A DNA stretch of 41,167 nt from Rhodospirillales bacterium. Its GTDB lineage: Bacteria > Pseudomonadota > Alphaproteobacteria > Rhodospirillales > Defluviicoccaceae. The notes under the pieces were generated by a model that was not told the DNA's origin, did no database searches, and saw only the letters and a program-made list of their open reading frames with translations. The stretch is from contig JALOTH010000008.1 in NCBI GenBank assembly GCA_025458035.1, forward strand, positions 1-41,167, written 5' to 3'. The position numbers and the translations under genes were made by a program. This document shows, piece by piece, positions 9,464 to 24,789 of this stretch; the first letter of the stretch is position 1; every line of letters begins with the position of its first letter.

Positions 9464-10897
9464 TCAGCCGGGCAGTTCGGCTAAACCAAACTTCGAAGGC
9501 GTTGGCGGACGGCGCAGCCGCGCCGGACCGGCCAGCGGCCCGATGACCGCCAACGTCGCGAAGAGCAATGCGATCTCAATGTGATAGACAACGCTGTAAC
9601 CGACCGCGGGACCGGCCAACGCCTCGCCGAGGATGCCGGCGCTGCCGAGGCTCGAAACGGCATCGCGAAGGGCGCCAGCGATGGCGATCGACGCACCGGC
9701 GGCGGTCGCCTGCACCGCACCCCAGGCGCCAAGGGCCAATCCGCTCTGGCCCGATGCCGCCAAATCCATGGCGGCGGTCATCGTTCCCACGGCAAAAAGT
9801 CCACCGCCGAGGCCGATCACGAACGTGCCGGCGCGGAACAGCAGTCCGGATGACAGCGGTGCGGCGAAGATCACGGCGGAGAACGCGACGATGCCGATCA
9901 GCACCCCGGCGGCCGATAGGCGATAGGGATCGAGGCCGCGGCCGAGCCAGCGCGCCGCCAAGCAGAACCCGGCCAGCGCGCCCGAAGCCAGCAGTGCGGT
10001 GAGCAGTGTCGTGGCACCGACGCTGAAACCCAGGATCTGCCCGCCGTAGGGCTCCAGCAGAATATCCTGCATGCTGAAGCCGGCGGTGCCGAGGCCGACC
10101 GCGATGAGCAGGCGCCCGCTGCGTGTGCCTTGGCTCATCGTCCGCCAGGCGTCGCGCAGACCGGGACGGGGCCGGTCGTGGCGGGTCCGCTGCGGATCGC
10201 GCGCCTCCTGCTTCCACAGCGCCGCCGTGTTGAGGACCATGGTCGCTACGGCTGCGGCTTGAATCACTTGGATCAGGGCGATCGGTGAGTAGTCGGCAAG
10301 GAGCGCGCCAAACGTGAGGGAGCTTGCCACCATGCCGAGGAGGAACATCACGTACAAAAGAGCGACGACGCGCGGCCGCCGGTCCGCCGGCAGCAAGTCG
10401 GTGGCGAGAGCGAGGCCCGCGGTTTGTGTCGTATGCAGGCCGGCGCCAACCAGAAGGAACGCCAGTGCGGCCCCGATATGTCCGACCACCGCCGGCGCGT
10501 GCGTATCGCCGGACAGCACCAGCAGCGCGAATGGCATGATCGCCAGGCCGCCGAACTGCAGCACCGATCCCATCCAGATGAAGGGGCTGCGCCGCCAGCC
10601 GAGGAACGAGCGGTGGGTATCGGAGCGAAAGCCGATGAGCACGCGGAAGGGAGCGATGACCAGCGGCAGCGCCACCATCAGCCCGACCATCCAGGCCGAG
10701 GTTCCGAGCTCGACGATCATCACCCGGTTCAACGTTCCGGTCAGCAGGGCGACGGCCATACCCACGGAGACCTGGAACAAGGAGAGCCGCAGCAGCCGGG
10801 ACAGCGGCACGTCGACGGTGGCGGCATCCGCAAATGGCAGGAACTTCGGACCGAGCCCGCTCCAGGCCCCGGCGAAGCGTTCCGTCAGGCGTCGCAT
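9464..10897 (-). CDS. lhaA: LhaA, PucC-family MFS light-harvesting 1 assembly protein
   Basis: LLRLSLFQVSVGMAVALLTGTLNRVMIVELG; internal ATG 10897 (MRRLTERFAGAW) preferred over the longer ORF because it gives a short overlap with bchM. Confidence 0.92.
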   Translation of the reverse strand: MRRLTERFAGAWSGLGPKFLPFADAATVDVPLSRLLRLSLFQVSVGMAVALLTGTLNRVMIVELGTSAWMVGLMVALPLVIAPFRVLIGFRSDTHRSFLGWRRSPFIWMGSVLQFGGLAIMPFALLVLSGDTHAPAVVGHIGAALAFLLVGAGLHTTQTAGLALATDLLPADRRPRVVALLYVMFLLGMVASSLTFGALLADYSPIALIQVIQAAAVATMVLNTAALWKQEARDPQRTRHDRPRPGLRDAWRTMSQGTRSGRLLIAVGLGTAGFSMQDILLEPYGGQILGFSVGATTLLTALLASGALAGFCLAARWLGRGLDPYRLSAAGVLIGIVAFSAVIFAAPLSSGLLFRAGTFVIGLGGGLFAVGTMTAAMDLAASGQSGLALGAWGAVQATAAGASIAIAGALRDAVSSLGSAGILGEALAGPAVGYSVVYHIEIALLFATLAVIGPLAGPARLRRPPTPSKFGLAELPG

Positions 10898-11594
10898 CGA
10901 TGCACCAGCTGGGCGGCTTGCGAAGTGTAGAAACCGTTCACGATCCGCTCCGTGCGCGCGAGCGACCATGCCTTCAGGTCAGGTTGGGCGGCAAGCGCGT
11001 CCCGCAACTGCCGTTCGGCAACGGGCTCGATCGCGGGAGCGCGGTCGGTGCGGGGAAACAGCCGGCCGATGGCGTGCATCACGGCGAGCGGCGCCGTTCG
11101 CGGCGCAAAGGTGAACAGGATGGAGCGGTCGGCACGGGCGGCCAGACCGACGAGGGCAGCGATCGCATCGTCGGGCGAGTAGTGAATCAGGGAGTCCATG
11201 GCGATGACGCGATCGAACCGGCCGAGGTCGGGGTCGAGCATATCGCCAACGGCGAACTCGACATCGCCGGCGCCGGATGACGGCGCCATCCGTTCGCGCG
11301 CCAGGCTGATCAGGGTCGGCGAGATATCGACGGCCACGACATGGGCGCCCCGGCTCGCCAACGCCATCGCCAAGGCGCCGGTGCCGCAGCCGGCGTCCAA
11401 GATGCGTTCGCCGCGAAGATCGGCCGGCAGCCAGTCCAGGAGCGTTTGCCGCATGCGGTCGCGGCCCGCCCGCACGGTGGCACGGATGCGGCCGACCGGT
11501 TGTTCCGAGGTCAGGCGGGTCCATGCCTCCACCGCCGTCTTGTCGAAATAGACGGCGATCTGCCCCCGCCGCTTTTGGTAGGTCTGGGTCTGCA

Positions 11595-11595
<1 letters not shown>
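10885..11595 (-). CDS. bchM: Mg-protoporphyrin IX O-methyltransferase
   Basis: SAM-MTase motif ILDAGCGTGALAMALASRGAHVVAVDIS; TGATG junction with bchL. Confidence 0.95.
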
Positions 11596-16193
<4,598 letters not shown>

Positions 16194-16219
<26 letters not shown>

Positions 16220-17768
16220 CGTATAGGGTCTCAACAGTGATCACGGTGACGCCGCGAACGCGAGCAAAGCTCTCCGTGTTACGGCGAGCTTTGCCGCGGA
16301 CAAAAAACGGGATCTTGCGGAGTTCGCGCTCCGCTTCCAGGTCCCAACTCGCCGCCGGGCCTGGCGCCGGGGGCGCCGATGCGATGGATGCGGGGACCGC
16401 CGCGGCCACGTCGACCGGCTTCGCCGGAGTGCCGAGGTGGGATGGCGCGATGCCATCGCGGAACTCGAAGTCCTCCCGGAACATGGTCAGGAGGTGCTCT
16501 TCGAGGCCCATCATCAGCGGATGCACCCAGCTATCGAACAGCACGTTGGCGCCTTCAAAGCCCATCTGCGGCGAGTAGCGCGCCGGATAATCCTGAACGT
16601 GCGTCGGCGCCGAGATGACGGCACACGGGATGCCGAGCCGCTTCGCGATATGCCGCTCCATCTGTGTGCCGAGGACCAGCTCGGGCTGCAGCGCCGCGAT
16701 CGCCGCTTCGACCTCCAGGTAATTGTCGGTGATCAGCGCCTCGATGTCGTACTGACGCGCCGCGTCGCGAACCTCACGGGCAAACTCGCGGCTGTAGCTG
16801 CCGAGGCCGACGACCTCGAAGCCCAACTCCCGCGCCGCAACCCGCGCGGCGGCAACGGCATGGGTGGCGTCGCCGAAAATGAATACCCGCTTTCCCGTCA
16901 GATAGGTTGAGTCGACGGAACGCGAATACCAAGGCAGGCGCGAAGCCTGGTCGCTCAGCGCCGGTTCCGGGTCAATGCCGGTCAGCCGGGCGATTTCGTT
17001 GACGAAGTCCCGGGTGGCGCCAACGCCAAGGGGCGCGGCACTGACCAGCGGCTGCCCGAACTCGCGCTTCAGCCATTGCGCCGCCGTCGCGCCGATCTCG
17101 GGATAGAGGACAACATTGAAGTCGGCCGCACCGAGCCGCGCGAGATCGGCCGGCGTGGCGCCGAGGGGGGCGATCACGTTGACCTCAACGCCGATGCGCG
17201 CCAGCAGCTTTGCAACCTCCTCGACATCATCGCGATGGCGAAAACCGAGAGCCGTCGCCCCCAGCAGGTTGCAGCGCGGGCGCACCGCTGCCGCCGGCTC
17301 CTTAGGCTGGCCGTCACGGCCTGCGGTGCCCGCGGCAAAGGTGCGAACCAGCCTGTAGAACGTCTCCGCTGCGCCCCAGTTTTCCTTGCGCTGATAGGCC
17401 GGAAGGTCGAGGGGGATGACCGGAATCGGTAGGCCGAGGGCGCGCGCCAGCCCCCCGGGATCGTCCTGGAGCAGCGATGCGGTGCACGAGGATCCGACGA
17501 GCATCGCCTGCGGCCGGAAACGATCGAAGGCTTCGCGGACAGCGCCCTGGAACAGCTCCGCGGTGTCGCTCCCGAGATCCCGCGCCTCGAACGTCGTATA
17601 CGTCACCGGCGGGCGCTTCTGCCGCCTTTCGATCATCGTGAACAGCAGGTCCGCATAGGTATCGCCCTGCGGTGCGTGCAGAACGTAGTGGACATGCTCC
17701 ATCGCCGTGGCGACCCGCATCGCGCCGATGTGGGGGGGGCCCTCGTATGTCCACAGCGACAGCTGCAT
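16194..17768 (-). CDS. bchB: DPOR subunit BchB
   Basis: [49 protein letters not shown]. Confidence 0.97.
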
Positions 17769-17773
17769 GGCGG

Positions 17774-19686
<1,913 letters not shown>

Positions 19687-19837
19687 GGCTTGACATCACT
19701 CGCCTGAGGGTTCCTAAATCGACCCGCGGGATATCTCCCCTTTCATGGAAAGCGCCAGGATGGAGAGATTGTTGGGCGTCTCAGGGTCGTTAGAGAACCA
19801 CAGCGCCTTGCTTCGTGGATGCTCCCAAGTGTTGGGG

Positions 19838-19866
19838 AGTGTAAGTGCCGCATTTCCGGGTGTCAA
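19838..19866 (-). promoter_or_regulatory. Candidate bchF promoter
   Basis: Minus strand TTGACA (19861-19866), 17-nt spacer, TACACT (19838-19843). Confidence 0.5.
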
Positions 19867-19878
19867 GTTAACTGAACA
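19861..19878. promoter_or_regulatory. PpsR/CrtJ-type operator, box 1 (TGT-N12-ACA)
   Basis: tgtcaagttaactgaaca matches TGT-N12-ACA exactly. Confidence 0.75.
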
Positions 19879-19886
19879 CACCCAAA

Positions 19887-19904
19887 CGTCAACATCGCTT
19901 GACA
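19887..19904. promoter_or_regulatory. PpsR/CrtJ-type operator, box 2 (CGT-N12-ACA)
   Basis: cgtcaacatcgcttgaca; one mismatch to TGT-N12-ACA; 8 bp after box 1. Confidence 0.65.
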
Positions 19905-19927
19905 TTGCTAGGCGGGGGGACCCTAAT
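19899..19927 (+). promoter_or_regulatory. Candidate aerR promoter
   Basis: TTGACA (19899-19904), 17-nt spacer, CCTAAT (19922-19927). Confidence 0.5.
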
Positions 19928-19995
19928 AGCGCCGCTGCCGACGGCGGGCGGTGGTGCCTATCCCTCGTCCGCGCCTTCGGTTCGCAGAAGGTGTC

Positions 19996-20033
19996 GCGAT
20001 GTGACGTAAGCGGGACCAATCCCGCGACATCGC
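19996..20033 (+). promoter_or_regulatory. Nested hairpin in the aerR 5' leader, just upstream of the Shine-Dalgarno
   Basis: GCGATGT(19996-20002)/ACATCGC(20027-20033), 7 bp, enclosing GCGGGA(20010-20015)/TCCCGC(20020-20025), 6 bp, loop CCAA; GGGAGG SD follows. Confidence 0.5.
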
Positions 20034-20051
20034 AGTGCAGGGAGGGCACAC

Positions 20052-20969
20052 ATGACCGTTTTGCGACACCTCAGGTTGGAAGGGTTTCCGTGGGACACGG
20101 TCGGCAAGGTGATCGCCGATCTGCGTCCGCATGCGCGGCGCGGCGCGGCAAGCGCAGCCAACGACGCGGGTCCTTCGCCCTTGTGGCTGGGCCGTGCCGT
20201 TGAAGGAGAGGTGATTCCCCGTCTCGTTGCGGCCCATGCCGCAGCGCGAGCGGTGCCGGAGCCGCAGCGGATTATCGGCAACGCGCCGGACGACGAGGAC
20301 GTGGCCGAATTCGCGAAGGCGCTGCTGGCGGAGGATCCCGCCGCGGCCAACACCTTTGTCAGCGGGATGATTCAACGGTCCGTTTCGCTGGAGACCATCT
20401 GCCTCCAGTTGATGACGCCAACCGCCCGCCGCATTGGCGACCTATGGGTTGCCGATCTCTGTCATTTCGTCGACGTCACCGTCGCGTTGGGCAGGCTTCA
20501 GTACCTGCTGCGGGCCTTGAGCCAAACGGTTTCGTACGCCGTGACCGTGCCGGACCATGGCCGGCGCGCGTTGCTGGCCGCCGTGCCGGGTGAACAGCAC
20601 ACCTTTGGCGCGTTGATGGTGGCGGAGTTTCTGCGCCGCGCCGGTTGGGATGTGGCCGGCGACATCAGCACGACGACGAATGAGGTCGTCGCCATCGTCC
20701 GCGATGAATGGTTTTCGCTGGTGGGGCTGTCGGCAAGCTCCGAGCGGACCGTCAGCGATCTGGTGCCGGTGATCTCGGCGATCCGCCAGACCTCGCGGAA
20801 TGCGGCGGTTGTTGTCCTGGTCGGCGGTAACGTGTTCCTTGAGCATCCCGATTTCGTTGCCCTTGTCGGCGCCGATGCGACCGCCGTCGACGCGCAACAG
20901 GCGGTTCTCAAAGCGGAACGACAGATCGCGCTGCAGCCGCCACCGGTTGCCGAAATCATCGAGGTTTGA
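20052..20969 (+). CDS. aerR: AerR/PpaA-family cobalamin-binding (SCHIC-type) antirepressor
   Basis: B12-binding-fold region (LLAAVPGEQHTFGALMVAEFLRRAGWDVAGDIST...VGLSASSERTVSDLVPVISAIRQTSRN); immediately upstream of ppsR. Confidence 0.88.
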   Translation: MTVLRHLRLEGFPWDTVGKVIADLRPHARRGAASAANDAGPSPLWLGRAVEGEVIPRLVAAHAAARAVPEPQRIIGNAPDDEDVAEFAKALLAEDPAAANTFVSGMIQRSVSLETICLQLMTPTARRIGDLWVADLCHFVDVTVALGRLQYLLRALSQTVSYAVTVPDHGRRALLAAVPGEQHTFGALMVAEFLRRAGWDVAGDISTTTNEVVAIVRDEWFSLVGLSASSERTVSDLVPVISAIRQTSRNAAVVVLVGGNVFLEHPDFVALVGADATAVDAQQAVLKAERQIALQPPPVAEIIEV

Positions 20970-20992
20970 AACGCTTGTGACCGGTTGAGGTC

Positions 20993-22396
20993 GTGAAGCC
21001 ATTTCAGTCTCCGCAAGACATGCTGGGCGACCTCGAATGTTCGACCGTCGGGACGATCATCGCCGTCGCCGCTGACGTCGCGCTGATTGTCGATGGCGAT
21101 GGCATCGTTCGCGATCTCGCCCTCGGGCGAGACGAGATTCCCGACGAAATCTACAGCGATTGGGTCGGCCGGCACTGGGTTGAGATCGTCACCCCGGAGA
21201 GCCGGTCGAAGGTGGAAGCGCTCCGTCGCGAGGCAAGCCAGACGACGGTGACGTCGCGGCGACAACTCAATCACCGATCGCAGGAAGGCAGAGAAATTCC
21301 AGTTCTGTACGCAGCGGTCGAGATCCGGCCGGACGGCCGCATGGTCGCCGTCGGCCGCGACCTCAGCGACATGGCGATGCTTCAGCAGCGATTGGTTCAG
21401 GCGCAACAGGCGCTGGAACGGGATTATACCCGCCTTCGCCAGACGGAGATGCGCTATCGCCTGTTGTTCCGGATGACGTCGGAAGCGGTGTTGATTGTCG
21501 ACGCGGCGACATTGCGAATCACCGAGGCCAGTCCGGCGGCGCAAAGGCTGAGGACAGACGACAAGCCCCTCGTCGGGATGGAACTGGCGCAACTGTTCAG
21601 CCCGGCCAGCGCGCTGGCGGTGGACGCCCTGGTGGCGACGGTACGCACCATCGGCCATGCCGACGACGTGCGGGCCCGCCTTGCCGATGACGGCCGCGAG
21701 TTCCGCGTTTCGGCAACGCTGTTCCGCCAGGATCTCGCGTCATATGTCCTGCTGCGGTTGGCCCCGGTCGATGCGGAAGCGGTCGGCGCCGCGCGTGAGC
21801 GCTCGGAACCCAAACTTTGCCCGTACGCGGATGTCAGCGCCGACGGCCTCGCCGTGACCGACTCGCTCGGCCGGATGATCGCCGCGAACCGAGCCTTTTT
21901 CGAAATGGCCGAGCTTTCGGGCGAACGCCAGGCGATCGGCCAGTCGCTGGAACGCTGGCTGGGACGCAGCGGCGTCGACCTGCGCGTGCTGTTGACGAGC
22001 CTGCGGGAGAAGGGAGCCATCCGACTCTTTGCCACCAGCGTCCAGGGTGAGCAGGGCGGCACGACAGCGGTCGAGGTTTCCGCGTCGACGCTGGTGGAGA
22101 AGGGCGAGACGCGGTTCGTTTTTTCGATTCGCAACGTCAATCGGCGGCTCGGCCGCCCCCTCGGCGGGGGCCGCGAGGTGCCGCGTTCCGTCGAGCAGAT
22201 GAGCCAGTTGATCGGCATCGTGCCACTCAAGGAGATCGTGCGCGAATCGACGGACATCATCGAGCGTCTGTGCATTGAAGCCGCGCTCGACCTGACCAGC
22301 GACAATCGCGCGGCCGCCGCGGAGTTGCTCGGCCTCAGCCGGCAAAGCCTCTACGTCAAGCTCAGGCGTTTCGGGATCGACGACGCGGCCGTGTAG
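20993..22396 (+). CDS. ppsR: PpsR/CrtJ transcriptional regulator (paralog 2)
   Basis: 467 aa, GTG start with GAGG upstream; PAS repeats and C-terminal HTH IERLCIEAALDLTSDNRAAAAELLGLSRQSLYVKLRRFGI. Confidence 0.94.
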   Translation: MKPFQSPQDMLGDLECSTVGTIIAVAADVALIVDGDGIVRDLALGRDEIPDEIYSDWVGRHWVEIVTPESRSKVEALRREASQTTVTSRRQLNHRSQEGREIPVLYAAVEIRPDGRMVAVGRDLSDMAMLQQRLVQAQQALERDYTRLRQTEMRYRLLFRMTSEAVLIVDAATLRITEASPAAQRLRTDDKPLVGMELAQLFSPASALAVDALVATVRTIGHADDVRARLADDGREFRVSATLFRQDLASYVLLRLAPVDAEAVGAARERSEPKLCPYADVSADGLAVTDSLGRMIAANRAFFEMAELSGERQAIGQSLERWLGRSGVDLRVLLTSLREKGAIRLFATSVQGEQGGTTAVEVSASTLVEKGETRFVFSIRNVNRRLGRPLGGGREVPRSVEQMSQLIGIVPLKEIVRESTDIIERLCIEAALDLTSDNRAAAAELLGLSRQSLYVKLRRFGIDDAAV

Positions 22397-22467
22397 CCGC
22401 CGGCAACGCCCACCGCACGCCATCATCGCCGCTTGCGTCGCCGGTGCCGCGCCCAGCGCCGCGCGAG

Positions 22468-22485
22468 TGTCAACTCACATTGACA
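22468..22485. promoter_or_regulatory. PpsR/CrtJ-type operator upstream of bchG, box 1
   Basis: tgtcaactcacattgaca matches TGT-N12-ACA exactly. Confidence 0.75.
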
Positions 22486-22493
22486 ATAATGGC

Positions 22494-22511
22494 TGTCAAA
22501 CGTACGCTGCA
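22494..22511. promoter_or_regulatory. PpsR/CrtJ-type operator upstream of bchG, box 2
   Basis: tgtcaaacgtacgctgca, TGT-N12-GCA, 8 bp after box 1. Confidence 0.55.
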
Positions 22512-22514
22512 TCC

Positions 22515-23429
22515 ATGCATGGCTCGGTCTCCCTCACGCTTCCGCGCGGCCGCCCCGCGGCTTCGGCGGTCCTGGAACTCCTGAAGCCGATCACATGGTT
22601 CGCACCGATGTGGGCGTTCGCATGCGGGGTCGTCTCCAGCGGCGTCGCGTTCACCGAGCGCTGGCCCGTTGTTGTTGCCGGCGTCGTGCTGGCCGGCCCG
22701 CTGGTTTGCGGGATGAGCCAAGCCGTCAACGACTGGTACGACCGGGACGTTGATGCGATCAACGAGCCGAACCGGCCGATCCCGTCAGGCCGCATGCCGG
22801 GACGCTGGGGTCTGGTGGTCGCCGTTGGCTGGACCCTGCTCTCGCTCGTCGTCGCCGCGTTCCTGGGTGCCTGGGTGTTCGGCGCCGCGGTCGTCGGCGT
22901 CGTTCTGGCATGGGCCTACAGCGCGCCACCGCTGCGGCTGAAGCGGAACGGCTGGTGGGGAAATGCCGCTGTCGCCCTCTGTTACGAGGGGTTGCCCTGG
23001 TTCACCGGTGCCGCGCTGATGGTGGCGGCCTTTCCCGACTGGCGCATTGTCCTGATCGCCGCGCTCTATAGCTTCGGCGCCCACGGCATCATGACGCTGA
23101 ATGATTTCAAGTCGGTGGCTGGCGATGAGCGGCTCAATATCCGGTCCTTGCCGGTCATCCTCGGCGTGTCGCCGGCGGCGCGGCTGGCCTGTGCGGTGAT
23201 GGCGGTGCCGCAGGTCGTCGTTGTCGCCCTTCTTTTCGCCTGGGATCAGCCGCTGGCCGCCGCAATCGTGTCGTTGCTGCTGCTTGCGCAAGCGACGCTG
23301 ATGGTGCGGTTGCTGGGAAGTCCGCGGGAGCGCGCTCCCTGGTATAACGCCACCGGCACGACCCTCTATGTCGCCGGCATGCTGGTCAGCGCCTTCGCCT
23401 TGCGGGCCGTTTCCGGAGGGGCGTCATGA
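22515..23429 (+). CDS. bchG: Bacteriochlorophyll synthase BchG
   Basis: UbiA prenyltransferase motif NDWYDRDVDAINEPNRPIPSGR; ATG 22515 preferred over the track's GTG 22467, which precedes and lies next to the PpsR boxes. Confidence 0.94.
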   Translation: MHGSVSLTLPRGRPAASAVLELLKPITWFAPMWAFACGVVSSGVAFTERWPVVVAGVVLAGPLVCGMSQAVNDWYDRDVDAINEPNRPIPSGRMPGRWGLVVAVGWTLLSLVVAAFLGAWVFGAAVVGVVLAWAYSAPPLRLKRNGWWGNAAVALCYEGLPWFTGAALMVAAFPDWRIVLIAALYSFGAHGIMTLNDFKSVAGDERLNIRSLPVILGVSPAARLACAVMAVPQVVVVALLFAWDQPLAAAIVSLLLLAQATLMVRLLGSPRERAPWYNATGTTLYVAGMLVSAFALRAVSGGAS

Positions 23430-24784
23430 CCCGTGCGTCGCTCGGCTGGCTGGGCATCGCCCGCCTTGGCCTGGTGCAGACCGCCCTCGGCAGCATCGTT
23501 GTCTTGACCACGTCAACGATGAACCGGGTGATGGTGGTCGAACTGGCGCTGCCGGCCCTCCTGCCGGGCCTTCTCGTCGCTCTCCACTACGCGGTGCAGA
23601 TTCTCAGGCCAAGGCTCGGCTATTGTTCGGATGTGGGTGGCCGGCGCACGCCCTGGATCGTTGGCGGCATGGCCATACTGGCGCTGGGCGGCATTGGCGC
23701 CGCCGTTGCCACCAGTTGGATGGCGGCCAGCCCGATCGCCGGTATCGCGCTGGCGACCCTCGCCTTCGCGTGCATCGGGATTGGTGTCGGCGCCACCGGA
23801 ACGTCGTTGCTGGTGCTGCTGGCGGAGCGGGTCGACGACCGGCGACGGGCAGCGGCGGCGAGCCTCGTTTGGGTGATGATGATCGCCGGCTTCGTCATCA
23901 CCGCGACGACGGCCGGCCACTTCCTCGATCCGTTCTCGCCAACACGGCTGATTGTCGTTACTTCGGTCGCGGCGGGTGCCGCATTCGTTCTCACCGTGCT
24001 GGCGGTTCGCAACATCGAATCGCGGGGTGCTGCCGCCGATGGGCGCCGCCGGCAACCGGAGCCGACCGCCCATCCGGCATTCCGCGAAGCCTTGGCGCAA
24101 GTGTGGGCGGAGCCGCAGGCGCGTCGCTTTGCCATCTTCGTCTTTATCTCGATGCTCGCCTACAGTGGCCAGGATCTAATCCTCGAGCCGTTTGCCGGCG
24201 CCGTTTTCGGGCTGACACCAGGGGAGTCGACAAAGCTGGCGGGGGTCCAACACGCGGGTGTCCTTGCCGGCATGATCGTCGTCGCACTGGCGGGGAGCGC
24301 GGCGGGAAACGCCCGCGCGGCGTCGATGCGCGTTTGGACGATGGGTGGCTGCATCCTCTCGGCGGCGGCGCTGGCGAGCTTGGCGACCGCCGCTTTCGTG
24401 GCCCCGGATTGGCCGCTGCGGGGATCGGTGTTCGTGCTCGGTCTCGCCAATGGCGCCTTTGCCATCGCCGCGATCGCATCGATGATGCGCCTGGTCGGGG
24501 CGGGTCGGGCGTCCCGTGAAGGGGTGCGCATGGGTCTGTGGGGCGCGGCGCAGGCGATCGCCTTCGGCCTTGGCGGCGTCGTCGGCACCGCCGCCGTCGA
24601 TCTGGCGCGCCAGCTCACGGGCTCGCCCAGCATCGCGTACGCGTCCGTGTTCGCGGGCGAGGCGCTGTTGTTCGTCATTGCGGCGGGCCTCGCCGCACGG
24701 GTCTATCGTTCCTCAACACCGCCAGCATCGATGCGCTTCGCCACGACCGGCGACGGGCTGGCCGGCGGTCTGGATCGGGCATAG
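23426..24784 (+). CDS. PucC/LhaA-family MFS transporter (between bchG and bchP)
   Basis: LGIARLGLVQTALGSIVVLTTSTMNRVMVVELALPALLPGLLVALHYAVQ; typical bchG-MFS-bchP order. Confidence 0.9.
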   Translation: MTRASLGWLGIARLGLVQTALGSIVVLTTSTMNRVMVVELALPALLPGLLVALHYAVQILRPRLGYCSDVGGRRTPWIVGGMAILALGGIGAAVATSWMAASPIAGIALATLAFACIGIGVGATGTSLLVLLAERVDDRRRAAAASLVWVMMIAGFVITATTAGHFLDPFSPTRLIVVTSVAAGAAFVLTVLAVRNIESRGAAADGRRRQPEPTAHPAFREALAQVWAEPQARRFAIFVFISMLAYSGQDLILEPFAGAVFGLTPGESTKLAGVQHAGVLAGMIVVALAGSAAGNARAASMRVWTMGGCILSAAALASLATAAFVAPDWPLRGSVFVLGLANGAFAIAAIASMMRLVGAGRASREGVRMGLWGAAQAIAFGLGGVVGTAAVDLARQLTGSPSIAYASVFAGEALLFVIAAGLAARVYRSSTPPASMRFATTGDGLAGGLDRA

Positions 24785-24789
24785 GGATC

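Noticed and set aside
19714-20049. 111-aa minus ORF, and a tiny MKGEISRGSI leader-peptide candidate, in the bchF/aerR intergenic region
   Set aside because: No SD, crosses promoter/operator elements, no domain.
22467-22514. GTG-initiated 16-aa extension of BchG
   Set aside because: The would-be coding sequence is the tandem PpsR operator; ATG 22515 gives a normal BchG N-terminus.
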